The notes beneath the pieces were generated by a model that did no database searches, was not told the DNA's origin, and worked only from the letters and a program-made list of their open reading frames with translations. From JABDIP01 sp965212545 (lineage in GTDB: Bacteria > Pseudomonadota > Alphaproteobacteria > DSM-16000 > Inquilinaceae): 64,000 bases of DNA. Of the stretch, positions 63,303 to 64,000 are shown one piece after another. Positions within the stretch are counted from its first letter, which is position 1, and the number at the start of each line of letters is the position of its first letter. The position numbers and the translations under genes were made by a program. The stretch covers positions 1 to 64,000 of the forward strand of contig CBDBVB010000019.1 in assembly GCA_965212545.1 (NCBI GenBank). Direction: 5' to 3'.

Positions 63303-64000
63303 ATGGATGACCCGAAGCCGACGGCGGCCGATACCAGGTCGCGGTCCTATCCGGAGCGCCCGCTGGTCGGTGTCGGCGTCGTCGTCTGGCGCGGCGATCA
63401 GGTGCTGCTGGTCAAGCGTGGCAAGGCGCCGCGCAAGGGTGAATGGGGCCTGCCGGGCGGCGGCCAGGAGCTGGGCGAGACCATCCGCGAGGCGGCGGTC
63501 CGCGAAGTCCTCGAGGAAACCGGGCTGACTGTTCGGGCCGATCAGGTCATCACAGTCGTCGACAGCGTCAGCCGCGACGACGAGGACCGGATCGAATACC
63601 ATTATACCCTGGTCGAGATCGCCGCGGAGTACGTCGAGGGCGAGCCCGAGGCGCGCGACGATGTCGACGCGGTCCGCTGGGCGGGCCTGGACGACATCAA
63701 CCATCTCGTGGCCTGGGAGGAGACGCGGCGGGTCATCCGCGAGGCGGCCCGCCAACGCCGTGCCGTCCTGCGCGAGCGCATCGAGAGCGATCGTGCCAGG
63801 TTGAAGCCGCGCCCCGGATTCGGCCGGGTCCGGCTGATGCGCAGCCCGATCGGCCGCATGATCGCGCGCCCCTGGTTGGACGATGTCACAATCCAACTCC
63901 TCAGCGGATGGGTGTTCCCGATGTCGCGCGCCTGGGGCGCAGCCACGATCGCCGGTGGAGAGTTCGAGGCATTCCGCGATGCGCTTTCGGTCGACCCGGA
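63303..64000 (+). CDS. Nudix hydrolase with C-terminal extension, cut by window end
   Basis: The reading frame is open from the ATG at 63303 to the window edge (232 residues so far). A Nudix domain fills residues about 20-150; the Nudix box is GGQELGETIREAAVREVLEE followed by TGL, with all metal-binding Glu residues present. It would hydrolyse a nucleoside diphosphate linked to another moiety, such as ADP-ribose or an oxidised nucleotide. After residue about 155 a basic linker (RQRRAVLRERIESDRARLK) leads into a second region (RMIARPWLDDVTIQLLSGWV, FPMSRAWGAATIAGGEFEAF) that is not part of a usual Nudix protein and may be a fused domain. Confidence 0.82.
   Translation, partial: MDDPKPTAADTRSRSYPERPLVGVGVVVWRGDQVLLVKRGKAPRKGEWGLPGGGQELGETIREAAVREVLEETGLTVRADQVITVVDSVSRDDEDRIEYHYTLVEIAAEYVEGEPEARDDVDAVRWAGLDDINHLVAWEETRRVIREAARQRRAVLRERIESDRARLKPRPGFGRVRLMRSPIGRMIARPWLDDVTIQLLSGWVFPMSRAWGAATIAGGEFEAFRDALSVDP

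Overview
The window looks like chromosome of a GC-rich alphaproteobacterium, probably a Rhodospirillales-like, possibly marine or halotolerant, aerobe. The reasons are the polyhydroxybutyrate genes (phaR, phaC, phaA, phaB), a BCCT osmolyte-type carrier, an RTX extracellular nuclease, HPPD, and a BMP-type nucleoside ABC importer. The genus is an inference; no rRNA or tRNA gene is visible.

Layout. 0-7.4 kb: the TamB 3' end, a PA2779/PA2778-type pair, a BamE-like lipoprotein, two tandem paralogous lipoproteins, HPPD, a DUF2934 protein and adenosine deaminase. This stretch carries many single-base frame breaks, with flanking protein sequence still well preserved. 7.4-15.2 kb: two EamA exporters, a secreted protein, a three-domain LplT-PlsC-Aas lipid-remodelling fusion and a RES/Xre toxin-antitoxin pair. 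15.2-30.5 kb: a deoxynucleoside uptake and catabolism neighbourhood. It holds BMP-binding protein, ATPase and two permeases, then cdd, punA, deoC, a two-domain aldehyde dehydrogenase and deoA, interleaved with two c-type cytochromes, a MHYT sensor and an AroE-like protein. 30.7-34.6 kb: LysE exporter, hemolysin-III-type membrane protein, DUF2333 protein and a secreted protein with an acidic run. 34.7-41.3 kb: the glycogen operon glgB-glgX-malQ. 42-44.4 kb: a PAS-GGDEF-EAL protein with degenerate GGDEF, and phaR. 44.5-50.7 kb: a 2,075-residue secreted RTX protein with two nuclease-type domains. 50.9-52.4 kb: a PhaE-like gene overlapping phaC out of frame. 57.6-64 kb: a solute-binding protein paired with a BCCT carrier, an AhpD-like protein, phaA, phaB and a Nudix gene cut by the window edge.

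The most unusual region is 51,995-57,364. The last 442 bp of phaC occur twice as direct repeats, about 95% identical by hand count. Between them sits a less GC-rich cargo of two overlapping genes: a small three-helix membrane protein and a 1,277-residue KAP-like P-loop NTPase with membrane helices between Walker A and Walker B. The arrangement looks like a unit that arrived with its own phaC 3' end, kept phaC intact and displaced the old end downstream as a fragment. No transposase or integrase is present. KAP NTPases include the phage-exclusion protein PifA, so a membrane-acting defence cassette is a reasonable hypothesis; it is not shown by the sequence.

How the genes work together: imported nucleosides are deaminated (cdd, add), split by phosphorolysis (punA, deoA), and the deoxyribose phosphate is cleaved by deoC to acetaldehyde and glyceraldehyde-3-phosphate. 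The adjacent aldehyde dehydrogenase could oxidise the acetaldehyde. Acetyl-CoA can be stored as polyhydroxybutyrate through PhaA, PhaB and PhaC under PhaR, and glucose units are stored and remobilised through GlgB, GlgX and MalQ.
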